Positions 1 to 13,475 of a stretch of DNA of 64,000 nucleotides are shown here, in pieces. The translations under genes and the position numbers were made by a program. Every line of letters begins with the position of its first letter. Position 1 is the stretch's first letter. This DNA is from Drosophila miranda (Eukaryota; Arthropoda; Insecta; Diptera; Drosophilidae): assembly GCF_003369915.1 (NCBI RefSeq), contig NC_046676.1, positions 19,698,001 through 19,762,000 on the forward strand, in the 5' to 3' direction. A model generated the notes under the pieces. That model was given only the letters and a program-made list of their open reading frames with translations, was not told the origin of the DNA and searched no databases.

Positions 1-101
1 AAGATCTCGATAGAGATCTGGTTTGACTACTCTTTATACACTTTGGGGTCAAATGAAAGGGGTACACACAACCACCCTGGGGTATCAGTCGCTCTACTTA
101 C

Positions 102-2015
102 AGAGAATATCAGGTGGACGAGGACATGGACCACCACGAAGCTGACCAAAATCCAGTCCATCCATTCGGGCAGTTCAGCCTTTGGCAGTTTCACCGAAAA
201 GAAGATGGTCACAACTGAAAGAGCAAGCAAAGAGCATGTTATTCCGAGATGAGTCAACTCTTCTGCGAGGGGTACTTACTGCCCAGGATGTGAGCCAGAT
301 TGCCGCCCAGCCAATGACCCCAGTTGAAGTACGGCCGCTTCTTGTCATTGGGCCCGGGACGGAATAAAGCACCAATGGGCTGAAGGAAGCACAAGATCAC
401 GGTGATCAGGCCAATGATGGAGTGGGCATGCCACACCGCCCGTTTCAGCTCTACCCAGATGAGGATGTAGGCGGCTATTGTCAGCGACCAGGTTGTGACC
501 ATGAGCAGGCGATGCCACGCGAACCATTGGTCTTTGCCGCAGCTCTGGCTGCCCACCCACGTCTGCTTGAAGTAGCGGGCAAAGATGATGCCCAGCGATG
601 TGGTGCCGATCCAGGCGACGATCATGAATGCGCCATGCAGCTGCACGAGGATATTGCTCGAACCGCTCAGGTCCTGTACTTCGGCCAGGTTGATGGCCTT
701 GCCCGAGGGCAGGCGACCAATGTCGTGATAGCCCACACTGTTGTCCTTCAGACTGCTGCCGGAGGCCACCAGCAGATGGTACTGCTTCCTTCTCAGGTCA
801 AAGGTGCGTCCCTGCACCACGGTAACGGGATCCCGCTCCACCTTGCAGTAGATCACACCATCCACAATCGAGGCATTCAGCAGACGAGCCGAGCTTTGGG
901 GCTGCAAAGAAAAAGATAGCCATTCATAAATGGAACATTAGCATGGGAATATGGACTGTCCCACAAATTACCACGCTGGTCCTGACGGCGGCGTAGGGAG
1001 TGGCCGAGGTGAGGGAGGAGTACATGACGACACGGCCATTCTCGGGAACACACTCGATGGTCAGGTCCTCACCCATCTTGGCATCCTCCGAGAGACCCAC
1101 TGCCACGTAGGCAGCATTGTTGCCCCTGCCAGACTGTAGTTCGAACTCGTAGATGTCCCCGCGCACTGTCACGGCGGCCACGGAGGTGCAGGTCTTGCTG
1201 TTCACACAGCCATCGGGAAAGCCGAAACAGTTCTTGCTCACGCCGCAGCCATTGTAGAAGGGATCAGCGGTGGCTGCCACAGCGCTCGGCGCCACGTAGT
1301 TGGGTGGCACATACGGTGCACGAGTGGTAGGAAGAGCAGCTCCAAAGGCAGGCTGTGGAACAGCTGTGGGCAGTGGTACGGCACCCAGGTCACGCCTGAC
1401 AATCTGCACAGGATTAGAGGGAACGCCCACCCAGAATTCACTGTACGATTGGGCAATCGTGGCACTGCGGAGGAGAGAAGTAGTTAGAGTTAGAGAAGTG
1501 GCTTCTTAAGAGGATCTCTCTACTCACTTGAAGACCACTTGGCCGAGGAAGTCCACCGGGGACTGCCACTCCAGGTAGACCTGCGGCTTGGGCCCCGCAT
1601 TGCTGTGCGTTGCCGAGTTGTTCACGGAGTTCTCGCAGTTCATCAGCTTGACTGTGCCGTCACGGGCCGGGCTGAACTGGCCGATAATCTGGTGGGGCGG
1701 ATTGCGGTTGCGAGCCTGCACCATGAAGCCACCGAAGGTCAGACCCTCCGGCACTCCCGTGACATCCACGCGCACCGTCTGGCCCTGGCCCACCGTCGAG
1801 GCGGAGGTCTCCACGCTGAAGGGGGAGACACTGTTCTGGGGCAGCACACTGCCACCCGAATGGAACGGCAGCATTGTGTCGCACACCGTTTCCGGTGCAC
1901 CTTGCGGCAAGCTCTGGCTGGGCTCCAGCCAGGTAGCCATCACTAGCAGCGACATCGTCATCGCCAGCGCACTCCAGCCGAATCGCTCGCGGTCTCTCCG
2001 CACAGTCAGCGTCAT
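102..2015 (-). CDS. CG8399: Ferric-chelate reductase 1-like protein (reelin + DOMON + cytochrome b561), 3' end outside window
   Basis: Predicted membrane oxidoreductase of the FRRS1 family, thought to pass electrons across a membrane through b-type haems. Coding exons by splice consensus are 2015-1528, 1464-972, 901-280 and 214-102 (572 codons, in frame). A GTAAGT donor at 101 sends the rest beyond the left edge. An acceptor at 2028/2029 implies an upstream non-coding exon. The chosen ATG at 2015 starts a basic N-terminus followed by a hydrophobic signal segment. Next come a reelin-like domain (about residues 35-190), a DOMON domain (about 225-410) and b561 helices. Candidate haem-ligand histidines are in LVQLHGAF, WFAWHRLL, VWHAHSII and NWGHWLGG. 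The symbol is the D. melanogaster orthologue as I remember it. The family assignment is firmer than the symbol. Confidence 0.88.
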
Positions 2016-2130
2016 CTTTTTGAGCACCTGTCGAGAAGACAATGTGAGTCAGAATGTTAATCAGACAAGATGTTCGTTCTTTCGTTGGTTCGTTCGTTCA
2101 TCGCTTCGCTTCTGGTGTAACCACGAGTGA

Positions 2131-5100
2131 TCAGAAGCGAACCGAACCGTGTCCACGCTTCCGTCTGCACCCCGTCATACGCAGCTCCACGTACTACCAT
2201 TTCCATTTCTATAATTTGCCGACTGTTTAATTACCATGGCATAAATAATTGCACTGCCAACTGGCAAACAATGTCGCCCCCCCTTATCGGTGACACGTTT
2301 CCTGTGAACTGCCACCAGACAGCCACCGAAGAATTGCAAATGTATCTGCGAATATGTATCTGCTTATCTGGTTGTGTATCGACACACTTGATGATAACTA
2401 TCTTTCTCTATGACTATAGTCAATGAGGTACTATCAGTGAAGCACTATAGAGTGGGGCCTCAAGTACCATAAGCAAATTGACCAATAAAATGCTGAAATA
2501 GTTCTCTCTCTCTCTCTCTCTGATAGAAGCATAATAATACCTTGAAAGTTAACCTTAATCGTTTCATAATAGGTAGCAGAGTACCTTTCATATGAACTTG
2601 AGTTGAACGATTAATGCATATTTTGGCAAAACTTGTTATAAATCAGTTCTGCAGTTGTTAATGTTCATATAGTAGATTTCCCATGAAAGATCCTAAAAAC
2701 ACAAACAAATATATCACCAAATTCCACTTCTTTCATGGCATATGCTTAAGAGTGCCTTAGATAAGACCATTCATCGCCATTGCTCCCAAACCCCATTAGA
2801 GTGTTAAATTGTGAGTGTTCAACCTAAATCAGATTCATGCATATTCAAAGTATCATATAATTACGAATAGACGGTAGTCATATCGGGACAGATTGTGCCT
2901 GACGTTAGGGCTATGTATATTTAGAGGGGAGAGGACCAACGTATCGTTTAACACCATTTAATTATCAGTTAGTTGGCCACTCAATTCTTATCTGTGGAGC
3001 TCGTCAGGCACCGTTGCGTATACGTAATGCACACTATATAGTACAGTAAATCGAGTCGGCGATTAGTGGTTTAGTTTAGCGGTGTAATAAATTAAGCGTT
3101 TATTGCGCTTAAGCAAATTACTTAAATATTTTTAGTGGCCGACAATTGTCAGGCGAATTTATGGTGCTTTTTTTGCAGGTGGGTGCCGAGCCAGTGCCAT
3201 ATTATCGAGGTCAGTTCCCCCAGAATGACTCAGAACGTGACTTTTGCTTTCGCTTGTGGTCGCGTCGGGGTCCAAGCCAGATCAATAAGGAAGTGAGAGA
3301 CGCCGCGGGAGTGAAACGACCGCAGCATAAAAAACCACTATGTATAGTGGATTTTCCCATGTGCCTACACGATGGGCATACTGATGAATTCAGGCTGTGA
3401 TTCATTTAAAGCGAAGGCGAACAACGATCTACCCAGACAAGCAGCGTGTATGCATATCCCGCTCTGATTTTGTCGCTCCCCTCTCTTGAAATAACAAGAA
3501 TTCGAATTGAACTTGAATTTGAATTTGAAAACATTTGCGATTAACCTTGAAGTGTTTACCTTTTCATTATATATCTTTATACGAGCTTGTATATATCTGG
3601 CTTTAAATGCGTTTTTATTTTTGTAAAATTAATTCCATCGCCTTTCTTTGAAATGCCAGCAAAATGCTAATTGAAGCTCGCCACAAGCTTCGGCTTTAGC
3701 TCGATACAGTCATTGTTTAGACCTTATTTTTGTTTTTTGGTTATTTTTTGTATATATTCGCGCCATACAAGAACCGCACAATGAGCGCTCACTTTTTATG
3801 CGTTCGGACCTTGAAAGTCAAATTTATTGATTGTGAATGATTTATCTAGAAAACATCACATTCACCAGAGAAGAGACCCAGACCTTTACTGACAGACAAA
3901 CATGGCCGATAGGGCCGCCACCACGTTCGTCGTCATACTGTGGAAGGTAAAGTGAAAACCTGAAAAATTTCACCTGGCCCCAAAACGGCCGCAGCCATAA
4001 CAATAAATGCTTTCCATTAAATTCTTGGCACATTAATAAGTGTTTTGGCCATATAGCCATTGGCCCTCCAGCTCCCATTCGCTACGGCTTGGCTTGGTTG
4101 TTAAGCTTTTGTTTTGTGAACGTGAGACAAAACTGATTAGCGACTTTTCCACAACAAATACACAACAACAATGAGCCATTATGTGGGCTCCTACACTTGG
4201 CTCTATCATGCTTATTATATGGTATATGTCCGTATATATGCATTTGTTTATACCCATACTATGTGGTGTGCCCGCTCCTCAATAGAGGTTGTCATGCCCT
4301 TGTTAAAAAGCCAGTTTTCAGACTGGTAAAACAAAAAATAGTGGCAATTTGAATGCTGTCAGTGTACGAGTGCACACAACGTTTGCTATATGCATATTGT
4401 ACATGCGGATTGTACAGATCTGAGAAACATTAAGCTCTGCTTTTGACAGCTTTGATCAATATTAAAAGTTGGAAATTTTGTAGACCCAAAAGATCAATGT
4501 GGATCAGAGCCAGTAGATAAATGAATTGCGGCTGGGCAAAAAATAAAATAGGAATCGACGAATTTACTTCATCGAAGCGAGATATTTTGTTATCTCGATC
4601 GGAGAGAGAGAGAGTCTTAGAGAATCTATAGATATTAACTGCATTAATCTGCTGACGCGGCTCACGCGCGGTGTTATGCTGCGCCTCTTCGGTGTTCTGT
4701 TACGAGACGCGGCCCATTTGGTCCACTTACCCGACTGGTAAATACCCGACTGGATCGGATAAGTTACATATTTAATTTGAAATCACTCTAATTAGATACA
4801 ACCCTCTGAATGTCGCGTGAAGTTCTGGAGTGTCTTTAAGTAGTATGTGCTTCGTTGACAAATATTGATAAGATTTCTTTGGCTTTATCATGCTCCCGGA
4901 TAAGACTAACCAATTCAAGAAATATGCCTCTATCTAGCTGTTTTTTTTTATCAGCCATAAAATAGTTAGGGGCTTGGAAGTTCCCAGCTCGTAGAAATTT
5001 TGTAGCACACGCCAAACTATTGACCCCACGCTAGTGCCAAGGGTGGGGATGTGACTGGGTATAGGATGGGGTTCGGTCAAGGTGGGCTAACAATTTTCTT

Positions 5101-7880
5101 TGCTGTGGCAATTGCTGGTCATTGCAAGGCAATCTTAACCGGACATCGCGTGCCACGAATTGTGTAAACTGGGTTAACACTCGCTTGTGTTCGCTTTTCC
5201 AGGGAGTACCCAAATATACAACAGGGAGGGTTTGTCATGGGGTTAGAGCTATAATTTCAAGGAGGTACATACATATGTATGTATTCCATTCATTCTATGC
5301 CTGGCAGATTGATCAACACTTGCTGCTTGTGTGTACAGGAGGAAAACTCGAAGTGGCATGTGTCAGGGGGCTTCTAGCTTCTTGATGGGTATCGTCGTTC
5401 TTTCTGGGGCCATTAATTTCAAACCTCCCGTTGATAAAAGTCTATAACCAATATTACATTGTTTATGCATAGGTATATGGTGTAGTTTAATTGGAAATTC
5501 GAACTAGAAGCGACAGTTTCCGATTCAAACCCAATTCCCAATAGAAAAAGGGATATGGAACAACAAATCCATGATTCAAAAATAAAACCGCACTGAGAGC
5601 TGAACAGGTGCACACTGGTTCGGAAAATGGGAAAACTATGTCACACGTGTAGAACCGGCTGCGAAAAGACCTCCACTGTTCCGTCATGATATAGATTTGA
5701 TTTGATGAATGTGCATACATAAACTGGCAATTAGATGACATCATGTAGTAGATCAGAGAAGGTACGTACATATGCGCATACGAGAGCATTCAAGGAAAAC
5801 TTGTAACGACCCACATAAAAGTGAAGCCAAAAGCAATTGGATGTGTCGTTAATTACAACAGTATGTGTCTGTTGCATAGTACTACGGGGGATAGAAAGCG
5901 AGTGTCACAGTTGATTAATCAACGGAGCTAGGGATTGCATAAAGGAAAAACACAAACACACAAGTGTGCCAATTTCTGGTGGCCAGCGTCACGTCCAGAG
6001 ATAAAGACATCGTCTCCAGCTCCACGCCCTCTTTCCAGGTACTTGCTTTTTAGCGTCTTGTGCTCTATTGCATTCCATTCCATTTCGTTTTCATTGCCTA
6101 TACCTTCTCCCAGTCTTCGTCGATCCCCTGTTTACATCACCAACTTTTGGGGACTGCGCAGGCGCAACGGCTGACATCACTCACTTGACAATGGATCGCA
6201 TCAGGTCTTATTTTTACACTCTCGCGTAAAAAGTTGTTTAATTAATTACTATTTTCCCATTGTATTAGAAGAGTTGCACTAAGCTGTGCCATTGAAATTG
6301 AAATGCCTTGTGGATCTATGTATGCAGCTGGGGTCTGTGATCTCACACACCTTCCCAGGCTCTCGGAGCCACTCTCACACAGCTTCGTATCATTCACACA
6401 TTGTTGAGGAACCGGTTCCAGCGTACGAGTACATGCGACATAGTTGAGGTAGAAAGAAACAGCCGACACAGACACAGTTTTTTTCCATATTTATTTTTGC
6501 GCGAGTCTCGCGCTCACACTCTTCGCTAAAGGTACCCCCAGCACCTTAGGAATTTTTATGAACTGAAGCCTAGTAAACTTGAAACAAGTTGTTTTCCAAT
6601 TAGCATGATCACTTTTCGATCTCATCCAATGGGAGCATCGAAGATTCCTCTCAAATATTGGCAGTGGGTGTGGCAGTTTTGTGTTAGTTTTCAAGTTTAA
6701 CTTCACTTTCTGTGGGGTAGATCTACATATTTGCATATTGCATGCCATTCCTAAAATGCTTGCACACTTTGTTGTGGCTGTGCCACGGCACACCTGTGCC
6801 CCAGCGTTTTACAGCGGCAATCGGCCTTTGGTACATAGAACATGCCACAGGCGGGCACAAAACACCATTTATTGCAAATAACTTAAAACTCGTTTGTCAA
6901 AGCACGCACTAACCTAAAATTTCTGTTAAAAAACGTTAAAAATAACTCCAAGCTCCGTGCGTATACTTCTCTGTGGAAGTTTTAACCGCTTTTGCGCCGT
7001 AACCGAACCGAAAGCAACGCGATACCGCCAACGACTGTGTGGGGCTCAGTGGGGCCACCGGGCTTTTGGTAGTAACTGGCCTGGCGAGCTCCCCAAACAG
7101 CGCGATGAACGTTGCCGAGAAAACAAATTTTATATTTTCATAAAATATTTATTTAATCTGATGGAAAATTTCGTTTTTTTTTTATATCATTATTTACCCT
7201 CATGATTTTGAAATCATTTGGTTTAAATTTTATCAGGCTACAACGAATACCATCTTGACTTGTTTCCATTGCTTGGATGCACATCAAAATCGCTACCAGG
7301 AATGCCCGTAATGGCATATTTCTTGCTCTAGGCAGAGTGTGGCCAGGTGTACGTTAAACTGTCGCTTAAAAATTCAAATTATGTATGATAGCTAAAAGAA
7401 ATGTTTTATGTGTGAGAGATCTGACGCTGGAGGAGGACTATGATTCTTCGTTTTCTTTTAATACTCTTGGGAGCAGATTAAGTTTGGATTTATTGTGTAT
7501 TTATTAATGTGAATGTATCAAAAATGTGCACAATAATTAACAAAAAATCAAATGTGTACAGTCTATGGGCTCTTCTTGATCTGAACATTTAAATTTTTCC
7601 ATTACAGGGCTCACAAATTACAGTAGGCAAAACAAAAAATCTTTCTATTTATGCTTCGAGCCAAAGATTTAGGACTCTTTATGAATAGCAAAAAATTGGA
7701 AAAATAGCGATGAACCCAATGTTTGGTGTTTAATCTGACACATCTGTATGGTAAGTGGAGTGGATTTAGATACAACTTCTAGCTCACACACCTTGCATAT
7801 TTTAAAACTTTTCATAGTATTTTCCATTATTTTTCAAGATGGTTAGTATTCACTAATTCCTGATCAGCATCAAAATCGTG
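2131..7880. other. Non-coding stretch, no supported gene
   Basis: About 5.7 kb upstream of the FRRS1-like gene. It has only short chance ORFs with no recognisable domain or splice-linked frame. Visible items are a CT dinucleotide run near 2501-2521, a GA run near 4603-4615 (possible GAGA-factor sites) and an ACATACATATGTATGT-type palindrome near 5268-5282 of a kind common in fly DNA. It probably contains the untranslated first exon(s) and promoter of the FRRS1-like gene, but I could not place them. Confidence 0.5.
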
Positions 7881-7891
7881 ATGATCCCGAT

Positions 7892-7975
7892 TCGTCCGTA
7901 TATTTACGGTATATTTTTAAAATGACACAGTATATTTTGGTGTATTTCTGAGGGTCGGACGGTATATTTTGCCGA
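7892..7975 (-). repeat. Dispersed ATATACC-rich repeat, copy 1
   Basis: Read on the minus strand it gives CCGTCCGACCCTCA, then spaced ATACC/ATATACC blocks, TTTTAAAAA and CCGTAAATATAC. The same order of blocks occurs at about 21597-21700, 22402-22500 and 23524-23610, so this is one repeat family and not random AT-rich sequence. Confidence 0.65.
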
Positions 7976-8240
7976 TAGGTCCGATAAACACTGCAATAGA
8001 GCTGTCAAACCATCGATAGTGGCGCTGCTCAATAGTTTTGAATATAATTTTATTTAATTAAATTATATTTTATTTATTTATATTAAACTCGATGTATCGA
8101 TGTTTTTTTACATTTTTTTTTGGATTTAAATTATCTCAAGAATGATCGGATTTTGATCGTAGAACTGTAGCCACATTGATCAGATACTGGTGAGGTAGTT
8201 TGGCGAGTTTGACAGGTCGGTATATAAAACAAAAGTTAAT

Positions 8241-9113
8241 TAGAGGTGGAGAACTATCGGTAGTAGGCGCCATCGATAGTGGACGATAGTATTTCAGTTT
8301 CAATGCAAACCGTTTTATCAAAGACGTTCCAAGATGTCAATACATCCTTTAAGTCTGCAATGTTTTGCGCTAAGTGATTGGTTGCATCTTTCAGTTTCCT
8401 TGTAGCTAACGATGCGGTTTTGATTTTGATATTCATGCACGAAATGGCCCGTGACGGTTAACAAGCTCGAGATGGCACTTGATGTCCACAAGTCGCATGT
8501 AATAGCAATGTCAGAAATCTCCTCCAAAATCGTTGACAATTTCGCCAAAGTTTCTTTATAGAGATTGGCCATTATGACGTCTCTCAAATTTGTCCGGCTG
8601 GGAAGTTTGTATCACGGATCCATAACTTGGGAATATTTGATAAGGCCTTCATTCTCAACGATACTAAAGGGCTGCACATCTTTTGCAACCATCTCTGTTA
8701 AAAATGTTTGCGTCATAAACAACAGCTCTTTTATACGACTCCATCGACCGCATACTCGATCTGCAACTCCTGCTTGTAGATGCAATGTTTTCGCTGTCAG
8801 TACAAGCAGGATTCGGTCGCAGAACTTTTTTCGCTGTCGGTGCTGCTGCAATCGCAATTCGCTGCAGAGCTGCGACGTTTGCCTTAAATTAGACAAAAAT
8901 TTCGTAAAAATACTTTCTAATTGCTTGCGAAGTGTATTACCTTTTAGAAAAAAGCGATTCATTTCTCTCTTTTGTATCAATTGAATATCAATGCTCGCCA
9001 CAAATAAACCAATGCGCACAAATTTAAATCATACTATCGACCACTATCGTCCACTATCGAAACATTGAACCATCGATAGTGTCGATAGTGCCATCGATTG
9101 TTCTCCACCTCTA
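8241..9113 (-). mobile_element. Degenerate hAT-superfamily transposon
   Basis: The ends are inverted repeats. TAGAGGTGGAGAAC reads inward at 8241, and its reverse complement ends at 9113. Both ends carry subterminal CATCGATAGTG-type blocks. Inside, on the minus strand, are transposase remnants in three broken frames: 9019-8612 (with the VAKDVQPFSIVENEGLIKY block typical of hAT), 8587-8318 (SDIAITCDLWTSSA block) and 8436-8254 (AQNIADLKDVLTSWNV block). Frameshifts and stops separate them. The N-terminal zinc-finger part and the C-terminal catalytic and dimerisation parts are missing, so it is inactive. The flanking 8-bp sequences (8233-8240 and 9114-9121) do not match, so the target-site duplication is eroded or the ends are not exact. 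Confidence 0.8.
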
Positions 9114-9173
9114 TGGCAAATATGTCTTCCTCTTTCTTTTATTTCCGCCACAGCCTGAGAAAGTTGAAAAATC
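9065..9173 (+). promoter_or_regulatory. RpS23 promoter region with TCT-type initiator and ATCGATAG motifs
   Basis: The pyrimidine stretch TTCCTCTTTCTTTT (about 9127-9140) lies 35-45 bp before the ATG. It resembles the polypyrimidine TCT initiator known from fly ribosomal-protein genes. CATCGATAG and GTCGATAG (about 9071-9089) resemble the DREF element TATCGATA, and they sit inside the right end of the adjoining hAT element. Motif calls are by eye; the start site is inferred. Confidence 0.5.
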
Positions 9174-10277
<1,104 letters not shown>

Positions 10278-10331
10278 ATGATGATACGTCTAATCTTTTT
10301 CCGGACACAGAGTTAGGGTTTTACAAAACTA

Positions 10332-10337
10332 AATAAA
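10332..10337 (+). terminator. Poly(A) signal of RpS23 (AATAAA)
   Basis: AATAAA 55 bp after the RpS23 stop codon. The same 3' UTR block recurs from 13256. The minus-strand AATAAA at 10380-10385 belongs to the convergent broken Megator copy. Confidence 0.65.
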
Positions 10338-10497
10338 AAAAGAAAATTACAAAAAGGCAATGATTTCAATTTAATTGGCTTTATTTTAATTTCTTTAAAT
10401 GTAGTTTTTAAATATAAGTGAATGTAGGAGAATCGGCGTTCGCTGCCAGACATGTCAGCACACTTTCGTCTGGGGATTCGCCGGAATCTGGTTCCTG

Positions 10498-13246
10498 CTA
10501 GTATCGTCCGGGGTTGTTGTTGAAATTGTTTGCCGGTGGTCGACGAAGGCGAGGACCGCGGGGGTGGTTGTATCCACGGTTACTGGGAGAACCATGATCT
10601 TGCATGTTGGCATTATTTTGCCACACAATGCGTGACCGATTCTGGTTCGAATTTTGATTTCCACGCGCTCCGCGAACCCTACGGTTGTTGTTTGGCAAGC
10701 CACTGCGCAACGTGCGATATCGCGTGTTGTCCGACGGGGAAGTGGCCTCGGCCTCGCGTCCCTCCTCCTTTAAAGAGAATAGATCGTGTTAAAAAGTTCA
10801 TCAGCAGCGAATTGGGGATGGTATAGTTAGTAGCAAATATGGGCAAGGACTTTAACAACAACTGATGTTAGCCGCATTCCAATTATCGCATGCAGTCAGG
10901 AGTTTCACCAACCTGAAACCACGCCATGGCTACTAGTCAGAGATGACGCTATCTTTGGTAAAAGCGCGTCCTTCTTACCTCAACACCCACTGTCTGCTTC
11001 TCACCCTCTGAGGAGACTCCATCTGTGCCCTCGTTGGCTTCAGCCGAACCGCCTTCCGCCTGATTGGGCTGGTTATCCGTTAGCTCAGACTGGCTTGTGC
11101 CTACATTTTGATCTGCAAAAGTGAACAGGTTATCTTTATATCCCAATCGAGGATGGCCTGCATATGCTTACTCTCATTTGCGAGCTGCTGGGAGTCTTCA
11201 CCCTGGCCAGGGTCCAGTGTCTCCTCGGCAAAGGCTTCGTCAGCCTCACAGATATCTTCTGCTCCGCCCAAGTCACTCTCGCTTGGTTGTTTGTTGGCAT
11301 CGGCAGCGTTGCTTTCGGCTGCCTCGTTTGGCTTCTGGGGTAATGTGGCTGCTGCGCCATCACCACTTGGCCCAGCACTCTCGTCGGGAGCCACCGCTGC
11401 GGTTCCATCTACCTCTGCTGTCTCCACACGAACTGGCTGCTCACTAAAGTTGGACACTTGCGGGGAACTGACAATTTCCACGGAGCTACTGGGAAGGATT
11501 CTATTACCGTCTGTATGAAGACATTAGTTTCCGACTTACCTCTCTGTACGCCGAGATGCTGCCGAAGATGTAGAGGCGACCGCCTGCTTCCATGGGGAGG
11601 TCTCGGCTTGTGGCAATTTTGCAGGATTCGAAGAGTCTCCACTGCCACTGGTGATAGCCTGGCTTTGGTTGTTCTCCTGGGTAGAGGCAGAGGCAGCCAC
11701 TACTGCCGCAGCTGCTTGGTTGTCCAGCAATTGGCTCTCCTCTTGGACCTGAAGTTGCTGCTCCTCAATATCCACCTCGTTATTGTCTTGAGGATCGGAC
11801 GGCATTTCGTTCTCATCGTCCGCACCCTCGTTGTCCATGTTGTTGTCCTGCTCGTAAGAATCCTCGTAGCCCTCTTGATCGGCCTCGCCACCATCGACGG
11901 GGCCGTCATCAGCATCCGCCAAGACATCGTCCTCATCATCAGAGTCCACCACCTAAATGTCATCCTCCTGAGCTCGCTGCGACGAGGTTGGCATCTGATC
12001 TACGTCCATCCCGGAGTCTCCAATGTGAGTGGCGGACAGCTCTTCGCTGTGCATAGGAGCACGCAGCCGCTTCATCTTCTCGGGGACCCCATCTTCTGTA
12101 TTGGTGGAGTCACCTTCTACGTCGCGAGGACGTTTGATGCCAATGGATGAACAGCCAGCCTGAGTGGTGGTCACATTGCTGCTGGACGGCGTGTGTCTGC
12201 TGTGACTGCTGACTACCGTCGAGGAGCTGCTGCTGCTGCCAGAAGTGCTGGGCTGCTGGCTCTGGTTGTTCGCGTCCTGGACACTTGGCGCCGTCGGATT
12301 TGGTGTCGAGGTCGATGTCGATGTCGATGTGGAAGTAGAAGTCGACGAAGAGCCCTCAGGTCATCGTCTCCAGGTCATCGGTGGCCTTCAGCAGTTCCTC
12401 TTCCTTCTGTAACAGTCGGTTCTTCAGCTCCATGATGTCCTGCGACTGGCGTGTGTTTGTCTGCCGGAGATTTATGGACTCCTCCATCTGCTTCTTGCGG
12501 GCCTCGTCCAGGGCTTGTACTTTTCCTGTCAGCGCTGGCAGCTCTGACCTCAGGGAGCCAATCTCTTCGTTTTGTTTCTTGCTAAGTTCCCTTTCAGCCG
12601 TGAGCTGCTTGGCCAGGCTCTCGCGCTCTGTCTGAATCCGCTTGAACTCCTCTGGATTGCGATTGCTCTTCTCCACCAAGACATTGGCTCGCTGACGCCA
12701 TTTGACGGCCTCGGTGCGCAGCGAGGTGTTCTCCAAATTGAGTTCTTCGATCTTCGATGTTAGCTCCTTGTTGCCGCATTGAAGCGGGAACAGTTCCTTT
12801 TCCAAACTCTGGATGCGGCTAGTCAGCTCCGTCACGCGCTGTGTGAGACTGTTTCGCTCCTCTCGCAGGATGCGATTGCTATCTGTGATGGCGTTCAGGG
12901 TCTCGATCTTGCGCAACACCTCGGCGTGCTTAGAGGTCAAAACCACGTCGGTCTGGTTCCTGGAGCGTTCCTGGTTTAGACAGGCATTCAGCTCGTCCAC
13001 CTTCTTCTGCTGAATGGTGAGCTCCGACGCTAGGCGTGCATTCTCAGCCTTTACAATGTCCAGCTTTGCCACACATAGATCCTTTTCGTGGCGCAGGAAC
13101 TTAATGATCTTCAGAAGCTGCTCGTTGCTGCGGATCTCTTTTACAGCCATGCCGGAAATGTTGAGACTTTGGTCGGCATCCATAGCCAGAGATTCGTTAA
13201 GAATGGAGCTGTTCTGACCCTGACCCGAACCCGACTGACTCAAGGC
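10498..13246 (-). pseudogene. Truncated, broken Megator 3' copy
   Basis: Copy of Megator exons 5 (10498-10767), 4 (10979-11112), 3 (11172-11500) and the 3' part of exon 2 (11540-12358 and 12364-13246). It has no start exon, because the duplication begins inside exon 2. Two breaks are visible. The 1090-bp deletion joins coding segments so that translation stops at 12356-12358. A C-to-T change on the coding strand turns a glutamine codon of the intact copy into TAG at 11953-11955. A 15-bp in-frame loss removes five residues of the arginine-rich tail. Splice sites look intact, so the copy could still be transcribed or trapped as downstream exons, but it cannot make Megator. Confidence 0.9.
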
Positions 13247-13357
13247 GTATCATATATGATGATACGTCTCATCTTTTTCCGGACACAGAGTTAGGGTTTT
13301 ACAAAACTAAATAAAAAAAGAAAATTACAAAAAGGCAATGATTTCAATTTAATTGGC

Positions 13358-13363
13358 TTTATT
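13358..13363 (-). terminator. Poly(A) signal of intact Megator (AATAAA on minus)
   Basis: AATAAA on the minus strand about 113 bp beyond the Megator stop codon at 13476. It lies within the duplicated RpS23/Megator 3' overlap. Confidence 0.5.
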
Positions 13364-13475
13364 TTAATTTCTTTAAATGTAGTTTTTAAATATAAGTGAA
13401 TGTAGGAGAATCGGCGTTCGCTGCCAGACATGTCAGCACACTTTCGTCTGGGGATTCGCCGGAATCTGGTTCCTG

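Noticed and set aside
8565..8984. 139-codon plus-strand frame
   Set aside because: Antisense to the hAT transposase remnant, which carries recognisable family blocks on the minus strand.
11458..12150. 230-codon plus-strand frame, and its twin at 14451-15143
   Set aside because: Antisense to Megator exon 2 and its broken copy. The Leu/Val/Arg-rich composition is the complement of the acidic Asp/Glu coding region.
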